A DNA stretch of 64,000 nt from Ottelia alismoides (GCA_037367405.1 JAZKJV010002332.1:655679-719678), one strand, 5' to 3'. Counted from the stretch's first letter, positions 46,085 through 58,662 are shown. Notes: a model not told the origin generated them from the sequence alone. Numbers and translations are program-made.

Positions 46085-47595
46085 CAGACGTAGCCTAAGA
46101 GATCTCCTTCACATCATTTTGATCTGAAAAAGGGCAGATGAGATCTGGAATGCAAACAAGATGTGAATACAAGCCCCCAATTCACCTACACAACTCTGGA
46201 GCTGATGACCGTGAAGATTCGGTCGTTTATCTTGTCAATTTCAGTTAGGTGATCAATCAATCTATCAGAGCGATTAAGCGAGCTGTTGGGAACCCAACGC
46301 TCCTAGTTGACTGTCCCAATCCCAAATGAGATCTTTCCCAGCCAGTATGAGTTGCGGACCGTATACCGGCTACCCGATCAACCCCCTCTGCAAAGGACGT
46401 CACGGTCCGCTTTACCGGTTACCGGAGAGATCCTCACTAGAGAACGACTCACCCAAGACCAGTAGTCAACTAAGATATCGGGTGTGGCTCTATCCTAGTG
46501 TTCGGGTCACTCTCTCGCGGTAGGTAAATAAACCAATGTGGGGGTTACTCTACCCAAGACAAAATTTTGAAAGAATGAGGTGAGTTTTATGGTCATGGTT
46601 GCATTAGCAGTCCCAATTTTATGATTTTCACCTTTTTAGGTATTTTTCTGAAATAAAGACAATGTCTAACGAATTTTCCGATCTCTTGGTTATTTAACGT
46701 CCAATAAAATGGGGGAGGAAGTCGGAAAAGCCGATGCGCGATCAAACACAATGATGCATGCAAAGATAGAAATGCATACCTTGCTCCAACACTCTACATG
46801 CAGGGTGATCCGTGCATAAAATAAAAGATAGAAATTAAACTACTTATATGATGCACGAAGAAACCGGCCTTAGATAAAAAATTCTACACGAGAAGAGCAA
46901 TAGCTAAGTGGTCAACAAGAGGAGTCGGAGTTCGGTCTCTGATGCCGATCGGTGTCCGCCACAACGGATTCTACGAGCGTTATATACGACCTCTAGCGGC
47001 ACGTAACTCCTCAGGTCAACCAAAATAGCTTTTTATTTGTGAGTTATTAATTAGATCCACTTAACGATCTATAGGCACAGGTAGAGGGATTAAGTGTGGG
47101 ATCCTAATTAATTACGTCATAGTCACAAGAAAATCCTAAGTCTAGGGGCCAAAACCTTCGTGAATCAAAATAAAAGAAAGTCGAGGAAAACAAAATCGGT
47201 GAAAAATCCAACAAGCAAACAAGGCCCCCAAGGGAACCATCCCTCGGGCACTGGACCTCGTGAGGTGCCAAAGTGTCTGAAAGTCCGGAATATTACAAGT
47301 TATGAGTCTCTCTCTAACAATTAATTACACAAATATAGACAGAAAAGTAAACTAGAGCTAATCTGCAAAAACTCTAAGTCTTCCTTGAGCAGGGGTAGAA
47401 GGCTGAAGCCGGCTTCACGTGGGTGCCCAGGCGCCTAGGAAAAGCCGCCTCCCTCGCTCCACGGTACCTCGCACAAAGACACAAAGAGGGTGGTCAGATA
47501 GCTCAAAAAATATAAGTCAAATATAAAGTAAAGAAATGAAGCAATAATGGTAAACAGATTATCACAATCAATCTCAAAATGATCTATACGTTTGT
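46085..47595 (-). other. E2 leader, no primer-binding site recognised
   Basis: Non-coding. Contains the islands shared with the E1 leader: near 46550-46625 (CAGTCCCAATTTTATG), 46750-46803 (ATGATGCATGCAAAGATAGA, CACTCTACATGCA) and 47110-47150 (AAATCCTAAGTCTAGGGGC). The bases next to the 5' LTR (47560-47595) do not match the tRNA-Asp end seen in E1, nor another tRNA end that I know. That portion is probably deleted or replaced. A possible stem (CGGACCGTATACCGG with CGGTCCGCTTTACCGG, about 46356-46425) exists only here. Confidence 0.65.
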
Positions 47596-50500
47596 TGAAC
47601 GAGATTTTTCACAGGTCTAGAGTAATCTACACAAGGCGGGATGACAATGTCGTTGAGGCGACCCGCGAGAAATTCCAATTCAAACAACAATTAACCCACG
47701 ACAATCAAATCAAGCAATGAAAGTAAATGTGGAGTTAAAATTTATTATAACTCTACAAAGGATGTGTATAGCGAACAAGCAGTGTAGAGGTCGAACACAT
47801 GGAGCAGACAGGTAGAATGGGGCAAAATGCTCAAAACTGTGATTGTGAAGATTTGTCTATTTAGGCTATTTTTTGTGGGTTTTTAATGTTATATTTTTTA
47901 TTTAATTTTTGGAATTTATTTTTTTATTTTTAATTTTCTAATTTTATATTTTCTTTTTATATTTTATATTTGTTTATATTTTCTTTTTTTAAGTAGAATA
48001 TATATACAAAGTAAGAAAGAGAAGGATAAGGTATTTTTAAAAAAAGTAAAAATAAGCAAAAATCATGAAAATAAAGTATTTTTGGGCTTTTTATAATTTT
48101 ATAATGTTTTTGTGATTTTTCTAGATTTTTCCTAATTTTTTTGGTATTTTAAAAGACAAAAATACTTAAAATAGTAGATAAAATAAAGAGCTAAAACTAA
48201 AATGGAGAAATAAAATAGAAAACAGTAACAAAAATTCTCCAAATAACTTTTAGATTAAATATAACAAAGTAAAGAAAATTCAGGAGGAGAAAACACAATT
48301 TTTAGATTTTTTTTGAATTTTATAAATTTTTATGAATTTTTTTAGAGTTTTCTAATTTTTAGGAGTTTTGTTTTATATTTTTTAATGACTTTTGGTCTGA
48401 AAGTTAAATATACCAAAAGACACAAAATATAATTTTTTGGGAATTTTTTAAAGAACTTTTTATAATTTTTATGTATTTCATAATGCAAATAGTGAATAAA
48501 ATGCTTGTTTTTGATTTTTAATAAATATTAAAATGCAATAAAAATGCAAAACAAAAATATGCCGTGAATCTACAATGCAACAGGAACCTAAGGTTTTTTT
48601 TGGCAATTTTTGGGATTTTATAGATGCATGGAACAAATAGAAACAACAAAAAGAAATTACACTACTAGCAAGGGTATATATGTAAATATCCAAACATCCA
48701 AGGGCAACATGCAATTTTCCATAAAAATATAACCAATAAATCAATTTCCAGGGCCAAATAGAAATATCAAAACTCTCTAGGACATGCTTGCAATTTTCCC
48801 AACCCCGCACGTGCTATACACGCGCCTGGGAAGGACCTAAATGCAATATACAAAAGTCCCAAGGGCAGATATGCAAAGTATCCAAAAATATTATATGTTA
48901 CAAAATATTTCCTTGACTAAAACGAAATAAATAAACCCGTAGGGGGTCTTATGCAAAATCACCACCCCTCACACGCACGGGTCACGTGAGGTGACGTGGA
49001 CAAGACCTAAATACAAATAAAGAAAGTTCGAGGGCCTAGATGCAAATACTACAGAAATATTTAAACTACAGATGAAAGTTTATGGACTAAAAATAAATGC
49101 AAAAACTCTCAGGGTAGAAGATGCAAAATACCCAAAGAGACGCGATCCGACGGCGGTGGAGATTCCACTTGACATGTGTCGCGTGAAGAACGGGTGATGA
49201 CGGTTCGCGGAAGGATGGCCACGATTAGATCTTCTCTGGTGGATCGGACGGCTGAGCTTCGTGGAGATCCAATGGTAGCGGCTGGATCTGGAAGCCGACC
49301 TTCTCCGACCTCGATCTCGACCATCGGCGACGCTTCGAGCTCCAAAAGTGGCCGCGGGCACTCTTGGGGTCTGCTCTATCTCCTGGGGGCTCCAAAATAC
49401 CTTGGCGACGGCTGAGGCTCTCGCACGGAGGTAGCGGAGCTGAGTGGCTTCGCGGATCTCCGACGAAAGACAAAACGATCCCCAGGCTCGAGTCAACGCT
49501 CTTTGACCAGCAAAAAGGGGTGAGAGGGTCCAAGGCAAAATGCTTGGACCCTGCGGAGGTGGAAACGAAGCGAGAGGTGGTGGAGCATGGTGGTGGCCAG
49601 AGGAGCACTCCGACAAGGTGATCGTGAAGGCGATTCGATGGATGACACTCGAAGATTTTTGGGGGGTTTTGATCCTACGGCTAAGGAGAATAAAATGCGA
49701 AGAAAAATGAAAGAAAACAAAGATCTCGACGGGGTTGAACCTGAGGTAGAAGATACCTCGACGCCGGAGATGGCGGAGGTGACTGTTGCCTCCTCGGGCG
49801 TCGCTCGACCAGCCTGAAGCTATGGAGAGGAAACTGTCACCTTCCTCGAGCTCGGGGCGTGAAAGCAAGTGTTGAGCCTGTGTAGGAGGGGTTCAAAAGT
49901 GGCTCGAAAGTCGGAGGTCAGATATGTAGGGTTGACACTGTGGCTTTGATGCTCAAAGATCGAGGGAGATGGCTCGAATCGCCGCTTCTCGGCCCTAGGA
50001 AAGACTAGGGCGTGAAAGAGGGATGATCGAGGAGCAAAAGTGCTTCAGGTCGTGACATGAAAGGTTGCAAGGGGCACCCTCAAAATTTTGTCGAAATCGA
50101 GGTCAAACACAACTTTGACACAATGGCAGAGGGGAGGGACGACCAATTGACCCACCGGTCAACGTGGACTGTCACCTGGTTGGTCCACATGGACCAACCA
50201 GGAAAAATCCCAAAAAAATATTTTGTAAACTCAATTAAAAATAGAAAACGAATTAATTAATTTTTGATTATTAAATGAAAAAATATTTGTTATTTTATAA
50301 ACTATTTTATTACGATTTTTAATTATTTTTATGAGTTATAAAAATATGAGTTACCTTTTATGACCTATATAGGTATATATATCTATATATTTTAATATTT
50401 TATTTTTATTTTGTGAATTTAATTTTATTATTTTTCCTTATTATATTATAAATTTATAGAATATTTTTATATACTTAAATATATATTTATTTAATTTTTC

Positions 50501-51343
50501 TGAGGTATTTTGTACACTTTATAAAATATAAGTATTGATTATATAGGTATATATACAGGTATTATACCTATGTATGTTATATATAAGAATTTTATTTTGT
50601 GTTTCCTTTGTATTTTTATTCTTATTTTAATGTACATATAAATTTTAAAAAATATTTACAAAATTATAAAAATATAAAATTATATAAATAATGAATAAAT
50701 AATAAAATGAATATTTTAATCTGTACATGTATACAATAGGGGTCCGAACTCAACTTTCAAACCGTAGCTCCGCCAAATGCGAAACCACAGCCATCAAATA
50801 GCTTATTTAAAATTAAATACAATTAATGTGAGTTTGACGCATTTCGAGTTTTTATTAGGGAGATACAGGTCTGGGAAGTTGGGATTCTGGAATCTTATTC
50901 AGACCATAACTTTTTTATATGTATATTATTTTTCAGTGAAATCAATTTTGTATTTTTCTTTGTTTAATTATCTACAACTTTCATGTACAAAGTTGCTTTA
51001 TTTGAAGTATAAAAAGTGGAACCAAAAATAGGTCCCAAAATGTATAAGGAATGAATAAAATCTTTATTGTATTTTGGCCCTTATCTCCCCCTACTTTATT
51101 CCTTGTCGACCTATTCATCGAGATGCCTAGGTCTCGGGGTCTCGGGTCATAAAATATTTACAATATTTTTTTTCTTTTCTTTTATTTATTCTATAATTTT
51201 GGCTTCAAAAACTATATTTTATACACTATTTACATGCACATGCATGAATGCTAAGATGCAGGAATTAAGGGTGTTTACATGCATTTACCAGCATTTTTGA
51301 GGCCAAAATGATAGAATAAAGATGGTGAAATGTGGATTCATCA
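47596..51343 (-). repeat. E2 5' LTR (Athila-like Ty3/gypsy), 3.75 kb
   Basis: Partner of 33015-36802 with the same ends (TGAACGAGATTTTTCA to GATTCATCA). GC-rich island at about 49135-50200, periodic motif array at about 48660-49130. One 262-codon frame without an ATG start (49080-49868, element strand) crosses the island. In the other LTR the equivalent is broken by the 60-base indel, so I do not call it a gene. Confidence 0.9.
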
Positions 51344-51348
51344 CCTAC
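51344..51348. repeat. putative target-site duplication of E2, right copy (CCTAC)
   Basis: One base different from CCTAT at 33010-33014. Confidence 0.6.
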
Positions 51349-53432
51349 CCCCCCTTTTGAAGCTATCCAAATGTCGACAAAGCGCTTGCTCATACTGACT
51401 TGCTTGCCCTGCTGACCAGCCCTTACCTACTTCTCTTCTTCCTTGAAAACCTATATAAGGGATTTCTACTACTACTGGACCATAAGCAACATATATTAAA
51501 TGATGGTCCTTACCAATAAATAAGAACTCTCACTAGTTGGTGGTCGATGCCACTGGTCTCATATAGAAGGCTTTTAGGGAACCCTCGTAGGGTCCAGCTC
51601 AGCTAGGGAAGTTACCCCGAAGACCTGCCTCCATATTTATTCAATTATAGAATTCTCTCCTTTCCTAGGAAATTCATGTCAACTTTCTCCCTAGGTATAG
51701 GGACTGATATCAAGGAAAGACAAAGGATGCACTACTAGTACTTCACTTTCTTTACACGGCAAGGTAGCGCTATTATACATTCAATTTGACTGGAGGTTGT
51801 GGAGATTACTAGTGAAGAAGGTGGCAGTTAAGTAGGGGGATCCCCATCTTTGAGAAACCATTGGAGAGGAGCCAGGAGTGGAGCAAGAGTCACCGGATGA
51901 TGCATATGTAGAAAGCCTAAATCATATTTGAGATTTCTAGTCTTTATTTCTAGTTCGGTGGTAGAGTCTCTATTACACTAGAAGGGGACGGTGGCCATGA
52001 AGACGGGAGTTATGGAAATGAATCATCCCCTTGAATTGTTGTGAATATGTTCAGGAAGTAGCTCCTATACCCACACCCCTGCATTGGCTTCGACCTCTCT
52101 GGATCCCACCTCTAATGGTGAGGGGTGCTTCTCGGACTCTGGCTACTACATCTGCTACCTTCCCTCATTCGAGGTCTCCCTGGTCTCTATCAAGCGGATT
52201 CGACTGGGCTCGCAAATTCCCAAAGCTTGGCTAGATGGTATGAATACTAGATCTATGTCAAAGTAGTCTAGTGGATAGAAAGAAAAGGAAGTGTGGATTT
52301 CCCCAGAATCGACTCGGCTTTCAAGGCAAGGGATGATTGATCGCAGCAAGTTATTGCTGCTTTCCGTATCCCAAGTCATCTTATGAATTAACTCTCACTC
52401 TCATCAACATGTTTCAATGGACAGGATGCGTCGAAGGCCGAAATCAAGTGGAAAACTCGGAAAGAGTTCGGAGGACTGGTCATCAATCAACGTGCTTCCT
52501 TTCCCTCAACTTTCGTATCCGCAATTTTTTAGTAACGTGCTTGAGTCCTAGCACTTTTATCTTTGACTTTTCTCTCTAATTTCTAAATATATTCCATCAA
52601 TGGATGACGAATATGCTCGAGTCTGCTTGAGACTCGCTTCTTAGCTATAAGTATTCTGAGAAGTCAACATGCATTTATTTTAGAAAATAATTTGAGATTT
52701 TATGCGAGCAGGTTCACTTTCTCTTTGACACTCACCTCCTTCTCTATTCTTCTGAGTGCTCGGTCCTACGGACTCAGTTAGGTTCTCAGAGGCTGGGGAA
52801 GTCTGAACCTCTAACCTTATCCTTCCGTTGTTCCTCGAACTGAATCTAATAGCTCAGATTCAGCCATTTTCCATCTGAAATCCCAAGTACCCCACACAAC
52901 CCATCGACCATCTTTAAAGCGAGTTGATGAGCATGCTATTGGGGATGTGCAATATATGTTGAAAGGCCTTGATTACTTTCCCTGGGATTGGCTTTGGGCC
53001 TTTTTTAACTCAGTTGGTTCTATCTAGTGCCTTGGTCTTATTGGTCGGGAACTGATAAGAGGTAAATAAGATGAGCATCATCTGCTTGGTCTGAGATGCA
53101 TCATAAGTTACGGGATAAGACCTCTCAAGGCACCATTTGTCTTTAGTAGTAAGCAGAGGACGTATGGACAAAAAAGGTCTGAATTACTGGAGATTTCACT
53201 TTCTCATGGAAACTAGACATGCATCACATTCGATATATAGTTGCGGGAGACAATCTGATAATCGAGATTTTCCCTGCCAGGTCATGGATGAGGTCTGGTA
53301 TATGATCGACATGTTTTCTAGAATGAAATGCTTCATCAAGAACCAAGCACAAAGACAAAGAGTTCCGCAAATTTGGTTAATAGTTGACATGGTGTGGATC
53401 TTAAAAGAGGCCAAAGAGCAGAGGAGCGGTCT
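51349..53432. other. unassigned 2.1-kb sequence between E2 and E3
   Basis: This stretch has a more even base composition than the LTRs around it and matches no other part of the window by eye. I see no retrotransposon motif, and the left flank of E2 (chromovirus pol) does not visibly continue here. The longest plus-strand frame (53137-53469, 110 codons) has no recognisable motif. Its texture recalls plant organellar intergenic DNA, but that is an impression only. Confidence 0.45.
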
Positions 53433-56400
53433 TGTGGTCTACACAAGGCGGGACCAACAGTTGCTTTGATGACAGCTCACTAGGCTCAGTAGACAATCTC
53501 AACAATAAACCCACGATATAAGAATCAAGCCATGAAATCAAGTGTGTGTGGATCAAAATTTAATATAACCCTACAAACAAGTATGTGTATAGTGACAAGA
53601 GGAGTAGCGTTTCGAACACAAAGAACAAGTGATGTAACAATATACATTATCTACAAAAAAATAATATAAGTATGTATAGTATCAATCAATGGGTTATGGG
53701 TTTTAATCAAACATTTTTTAATTATATATTTTTAAATTAAATAATTTATTTATTTTGAATTTTTGTTTATCTCTTTTTAATGTAATATATAGGTATAAGT
53801 ATATATAATATTGTATATAAATAATATAAGGTAATATGTATACTATAATGGCAATATATAATATATACATATATAATAAATATAGAAAAATAGAAAATAC
53901 AGACAAGAACACCCCTTTTTGTTTTTCTAAAGTTTATAAAATTTATATGAGGTAATTATAATAATTAATATCGATAATAGATATACATATAAGTATATAG
54001 GTATACATAGGCCATATCGGATGTACTACTTATATACATAGATATAAATATTAAAAAATTCTAATAAAATATTTTGTGTTTTTGAAATATTTTTCTATTG
54101 TTGAGAATTTTTGGGGATTTTTTTCATTTTTGTATTTTTAAAATAAGAAATAGGGCAAAATACAGAATATTTAATTTGGCTGAATTGTTTTGAGGATTAA
54201 AAATAGAAAAATGGGTCTGAAATTTATCAAAACTAATTTTAATATATAGTAATAGATATATATATAAATATGGCATGAAAATTAATATTTTTGGGATTTT
54301 ATAAAATATTTTGCAATTTTTTAGGGTTAAAAAATAACAAGGGTTTGCTAAATTTTTGAGTTTCTTTTGATATTTTTCTATGATTTTTGGTCTGTAGCGA
54401 GAAAATGGGATGGTAAAAATAGCGATTATTTATGTAATTTTTAGAATAGGTTTTATAATTTTTGTATTTTCTATGTCAAACAGGGAATAAAAGGCTCTTT
54501 TTATTTTTAATAAATATTAAATGCAATGTCAATGCTAAATAAAATATCCAACATAAACAAGCATCCAATCAAGTATCTACGTATATTTTTTAGAATTTTT
54601 AGATCATAGGAACTATTTTTAATAAATAGAAAAGCAAAAATAAAATAAATCAAGATGGTAGGGGTATGTTTGCAAATAAAATGATTTCTAGGGGCTCACA
54701 TCCAAAATAACCATAAAGTTCGAACTGCAACTTGATTTTTTAAGACTAAACAATAAATACAAATGTCGGGGGGTGTGCCTGCAAAATATTCACTCACGTG
54801 GGGTTCCACATGAGGTGACCTGGCACTTGACTAAAGTGTAGTGTTTAAAAGGTTTGAGGGCCTACATGCAATTTGTCCCAAAATTTTTATACTTAATTAA
54901 ATATCTACAAAACCATTTACAAGATACAAAAATGGAGGAAGGTATGTCTACTAATTTATCCACTTAAGTCATCCCGATCCGACGGCTAAGGTGATGCCGC
55001 GTGGATGATCAGACGTTCCTCCTTGAACACCCATTCGAAATGAACAAACAACCTAGATTAGATATGGGTTGTGTTCTTGATCTAACAGATGGGAGGTGCT
55101 CAATAAGAACTTATAAAGAACTTAACTCCAACGGGCTTCGATTCGACAATTATTTTTGCTCCATCGATAGATTTCTCCTTTGACAGGCAAAACAACTTGT
55201 TGGGACTCCTCCGCGTGCAGTAGTTGGCTCTGACGAAGCTGGAGTGGCTCGAAGAAGGATCTGGAGATCCTTCTCCGTAGGACATGGACTAATTCCAGGT
55301 AATCGTTTGGGTACCAGAGTACTCCTCGGTTCACAAGACCTACACCGAAATGATCCTCGACTCGAGAACTACTCCCTCGACCTTGGGATAATGCTGAAAT
55401 GCACATAATGGAGTCGAGCGACGAGCCTCCGATGAAGGGGTGGTAGAGCGAGACTCAATTTGCCAAATAACGATTGATTTGGGTTGGAAACAGGGTGGGG
55501 TCGATGGAGCAGGTGAAGGAGGTTGATTTGAGGCAAAAAGCTGGGCAGATTAATGGTGAGATGACATTGATTTCCTTGGAGCTCAAGCTCCAGGTAATTG
55601 GGGATTTTCTAAAATTAAGCCTAAAGATTTGATTACACTTAAAACTAAAAGCGAGAAATGAAAACACAACTAAATTTTTACCTAAGGATGATGAAATAAG
55701 GCCTTAACTCAATCAGAGTCGAGGAGACAGAACCATATGCTGGCGCTCCTCTGACGATGGAGTGGATCACCACCTCTGATGCTCCTCCTCGATGCAGCTC
55801 CTCCGATCTTCAAGCTATGACTAAGGAGAGTCGAATGCAATGGAGATGAGGGGCTAGGAATACCGAGAGAGTGATCAAAATTGGAGGTGGAGCTAGATGG
55901 TGTTATTTATAGCCTGCAAAAGGGATAGTCTTCGATTGAGGAAATTGATCAGATCGATAATGATCTAAGATCCTGTTAGGTGTGATGTGAATCAAGGAGG
56001 TTAAGTCTCCAGGAACCTCACATCACGCCATGCCAGATGATGATGGCTTCGAGTAGAAAAAGGAGATAAACGAGGTTCTGACAGACATATGCTTGAGAGT
56101 CAACAAAGGGTGGCGTCTATTTGATCCACATGGACCAACCAGAAAATTCCCTATTTGAAAGTCATTGTAAAATAAATAAGAAATAAAATATGAATTAATT
56201 AATTTTTTATTAAATCATGAAAAATATTTGTAATTTAATGTAGTATTTTGTACATATTTTTATTTATTTTTATGAGGCTTTTTATTATAAGTTAATATTT
56301 AAATGTAAAATATAGGTATAAATTCCTATATCTTGATATTTTTATTTCATATTATATATTTTATCATTTTATACATGTATTTTATATATTTTTTAATTTA

Positions 56401-56471
56401 TTTAAGTACACAATTAGGTATTTTATTGTATTTTTTGACTTCATTTGCATACTTAAATAATTATGTATATA

Positions 56472-56480
56472 AATATTATA
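56472..56480. repeat. 9-bp target duplication of the Mutator-like element, left copy
   Basis: AATATTATA here and AATATTTTA at 57823-57831 agree in eight of nine positions. A 9-bp duplication is typical of the Mutator superfamily. Confidence 0.75.
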
Positions 56481-56841
56481 GGGATATTTACACCCATAAC
56501 CCTGAGTAATTCCATAATTACCCCAGGTACCCAAGATAATCACGAATTACATGAGAAACCCCGAGTAATTACTCCGCCTCACGTCCATAACCTTCTGTTA
56601 CTTTTAACCGTCAATCCTAACCAAACCATCGAGTTAATCTAACCTAGCATCAATCCAACGAATTAAATCAAAACTAAAAAGAAAAACAAACTAAAAAGAA
56701 AAACAAAATTAAAATGAAAAACAACACCCTCCTCCAACAGAACTCGTTCCTCCTCCCACCATCTCCCTGTTCCTCCTCCCTCAGCGCTCCTTCCTCCTCC
56801 AACGGCTCCCCCTTCCTCCCCGAGGTCGCCGCTTGCTGGTG

Positions 56842-57735
56842 TTAGGGAGCTTCAGACGAGGGGCCGGAGGTTGGGGGCTTGACGAGCTGGAGAAGCTTGC
56901 TGGGAGGTTTTGGAGTAGGCGGGGGGGGCGCAGGTGCGGGGGGTCTTCCCGAGGGGGGCGGTGGGGGGTGCAGGCGGCCTTCTAGGCGGGGGGAAGGGGG
57001 TGTGGGGGGATATGGTGAAGAAACGAGGCGATTGGGGGGGGGGGGGGGCAGGCGGGTGGTGCGGGGAAGCCTTCCAGGCGGGCGGTGGTGCCGCAGGGGG
57101 GTGAGGGGGCGGAGTCGCGGGGGGGGGGGGGGGGGGGGTAGATTCGCAGGAGGGGGGGGGCAGGCGGGTGGTGCGGGGGGGAATTCTAGGAGGGCGGTGC
57201 GGGGGGGCCTTCCAGGCGGCCGATGGTGCTGTAGGGGGGGTGAGGGGGCGGAGTCGCGGGGGGAGGGGTGGGGGGAAGATTCGCAGGAGGGGGGGCAGGC
57301 GGGTGGTGCGAGGGGCCTTCCAGGTGGGCGGTGGTGCCACGGGGGGGGGGGGGGGGTGAGGGGGCGGAGTCGCGGGGAGGGGGGGCAGATTCGCAGGAGG
57401 AGGGGGGTGTGTGCCGGGGCACTACCGTGCAGGCGGAGGAGGCACAGGTGGGGGTTGCTCTGCAGCTCCGTCCCAGGAGGCTTTGACCTGGGTTGCAGGC
57501 GATGGAGGAGAGGGCTTGCTGGGGGAGGCGACCGGCTGGAGGTCTCGACCAGGGTGGGGGAGATGATTGGAGGACGAAGGGGGCAGAAGGAGGAGGGAGG
57601 AAGGGGACAATGGTCTTGTTGTAAATAACTTAAAGTTAAAGGCCATAAAGTATTAAATTCTTGACGGATACCGTCAACTATGACGGGAAATTGCATGGAA
57701 ATTAACACGGGGTTCTGGGTGCAAGAGTTAAGCAT
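56842..57735 (-). CDS. proline-rich open frame inside the Mutator-like element
   Basis: A 297-codon frame with an ATG start at 57733-57735 fills nearly the whole inside of the element and stops before the left inverted repeat. The first 60 residues are mixed. From there on it is dominated by proline, arginine and histidine, with recurring units such as HHRPPGRP and CESSP or NLPPPP, an arrangement that recalls extensin-like or formin-like proline-rich segments. It has no signal peptide or folded domain that I can see. The other strand is also open for 249 codons (56879-57628, glycine-rich), which is expected for stop-poor GC-rich repeats. So translation is unproven and may be accidental. Confidence 0.35.
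   Translation of the reverse strand: MLNSCTQNPVLISMQFPVIVDGIRQEFNTLWPLTLSYLQQDHCPLPPSSFCPLRPPIISPTLVETSSRSPPPASPLLHRLQPRSKPPGTELQSNPHLCLLRLHGSAPAHTPLLLRICPPSPRLRPLTPPPPPWHHRPPGRPLAPPACPPSCESSPHPSPRDSAPSPPLQHHRPPGRPPRTALLEFPPAPPACPPPPANLPPPPPPPRLRPLTPLRHHRPPGRLPRTTRLPPPPPNRLVSSPYPPTPPSPRLEGRLHPPPPPSGRPPAPAPPPPTPKPPSKLLQLVKPPTSGPSSEAP
57034..57430 (+). repeat. G-rich tandem repeat with G homopolymers
   Basis: The unit opening CAGGCGGGTGGTGCG starts at 57049, 57161 and 57296, and a weaker one (CAGGCGGAGG) at 57430, giving periods of about 112, 135 and 134 bases. Each unit includes GGCGGAGTCGCGG and GATTCGCAGGAGG. Homopolymer runs of 15 G (57034-57048), 20 G (57119-57138) and 16 G (57341-57356) lie between. 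The runs are potential G-quadruplex sites, and their lengths may be unreliable in the assembly. Confidence 0.85.
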
Positions 57736-58650
57736 TACTCAAGGTCTTGTATGTAATTCGTGATTATCTTGGGTACCTGGGGTAATTATAGAATTACTCA
57801 GGGTTATGGGTGTAGATATCCCAATATTTTATGTATATATAGATATACTTTACCTATGTATTAAGATGTATTATTTTTTTAATAATTTTATTTTATTGTA
57901 ATTACATACACATGTTTTAAATGATATATACAATTTACAAAATTAAAAGAATTCGAAAATATAAATAATAAATATATTGAATAAAATATATAGGTATAAT
58001 GCACAATATGGGCCCAAAACCTAACTTTTGTATATTAGCTCCAAATTAAATGAAACCGCCTTCATTAAATATGTTATTAAAAGTTATATACAATTAACTA
58101 TGATTTTGGGCCAATTTTGATAGAGTATGGAGAGGATAAAGGTATGAGAAGTTTTTATTCTTGTTTTTATTTTATGTCTTGGGCACACTGTGCATTATTT
58201 TTATATGAAATAAATTTTGTATTTTTCTTTAAATTTTTATCTACAATATTTGTATTGAGGGTTTTTTTTATTTGAGGTATAAAAATAATGAAATAAAATA
58301 GGATCCAAAAAGCAATTTATTAGGTAAATTAAATTATGTTTTTATTGTATTTTCTGTACAATTTATTTGCCCTATCTCCCCCTACTTTATTCCTTCTCGA
58401 CCAAGTCATCATGATGACTGGGTCTCGGGGGTCTAGGGTCATTCAATACATATGACATTTCCTTTATTTTTCTTTTCTTCCTTTATTCTTTAAATTTGTA
58501 ATTAAATATATAAATAATATAATATTTTATATAGTATTTTGTACAAATTACAATGTGTTTATTTTGACAAATTAAATATACATACTTGCATTTAGCTAGG
58601 GATTTAAGCCTAAAATAAAAGAATAGAGGTGATAAAATGGAGATTCATCT

Positions 58651-58662
58651 CCCCCTACACTT
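58651..58662 (-). promoter_or_regulatory. E3 polypurine tract
   Basis: The element strand reads AAGTGTAGGGGG next to the LTR start, one substitution from the E1 tract. Confidence 0.75.

Larger units (their letters stand above)
56481..57822. mobile_element. Mutator-like (Pack-MULE-like) non-autonomous element
   Basis: Terminal inverted repeats of 72 bases (56481-56552 and 57751-57822) match with two mismatches and begin GGGATAT(T/C)TACACCC. Weaker similarity extends for another 20 bases. Flanks show a 9-bp near-perfect duplication. There is no transposase: the inside is a GC-rich, G-strand-biased block (about 56880-57620) with long G runs and tandem repeats, bordered by ordinary sequence. GC-rich internal DNA that is unlike the AT-rich flanks is what Pack-MULEs look like after capturing host gene sequence. 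The donor gene cannot be named from here. Confidence 0.82.
53433..58650 (-). repeat. E3 3' LTR (Athila-like Ty3/gypsy), containing a DNA transposon
   Basis: The left part aligns with the E2 LTR (TCTACACAAGGCGGGA, then AAACCCACGATA and TAACCCTACAAACAA blocks), and it ends GATTCATCT at 58650, the last base being changed from A. Without the 1.34-kb insertion and its duplicated 9 bases it is about 3.87 kb, in line with the other LTRs. The left boundary is approximate. A motif array (about 54655-54880) and a GC-richer region (about 54970-56100) occur in the expected order. The second LTR lies outside the window. Confidence 0.8.

Noticed and set aside
52000..53430. Called as a mitochondrial insertion
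   Set aside because: Only the general texture suggested it; I recognised no organellar gene, so it stays unassigned.
53718..53912. 64-codon hydrophobic frame, minus strand
   Set aside because: AT-rich low-complexity LTR sequence rich in TAT and ATA triplets; not a membrane protein gene.
56879..57628. 249-codon glycine-rich frame on the plus strand
   Set aside because: It is the mirror of the proline-rich frame; stop-poor G-rich repeats keep both strands open. The minus-strand frame starts with an ATG and is longer, so only that one is listed, at low confidence.
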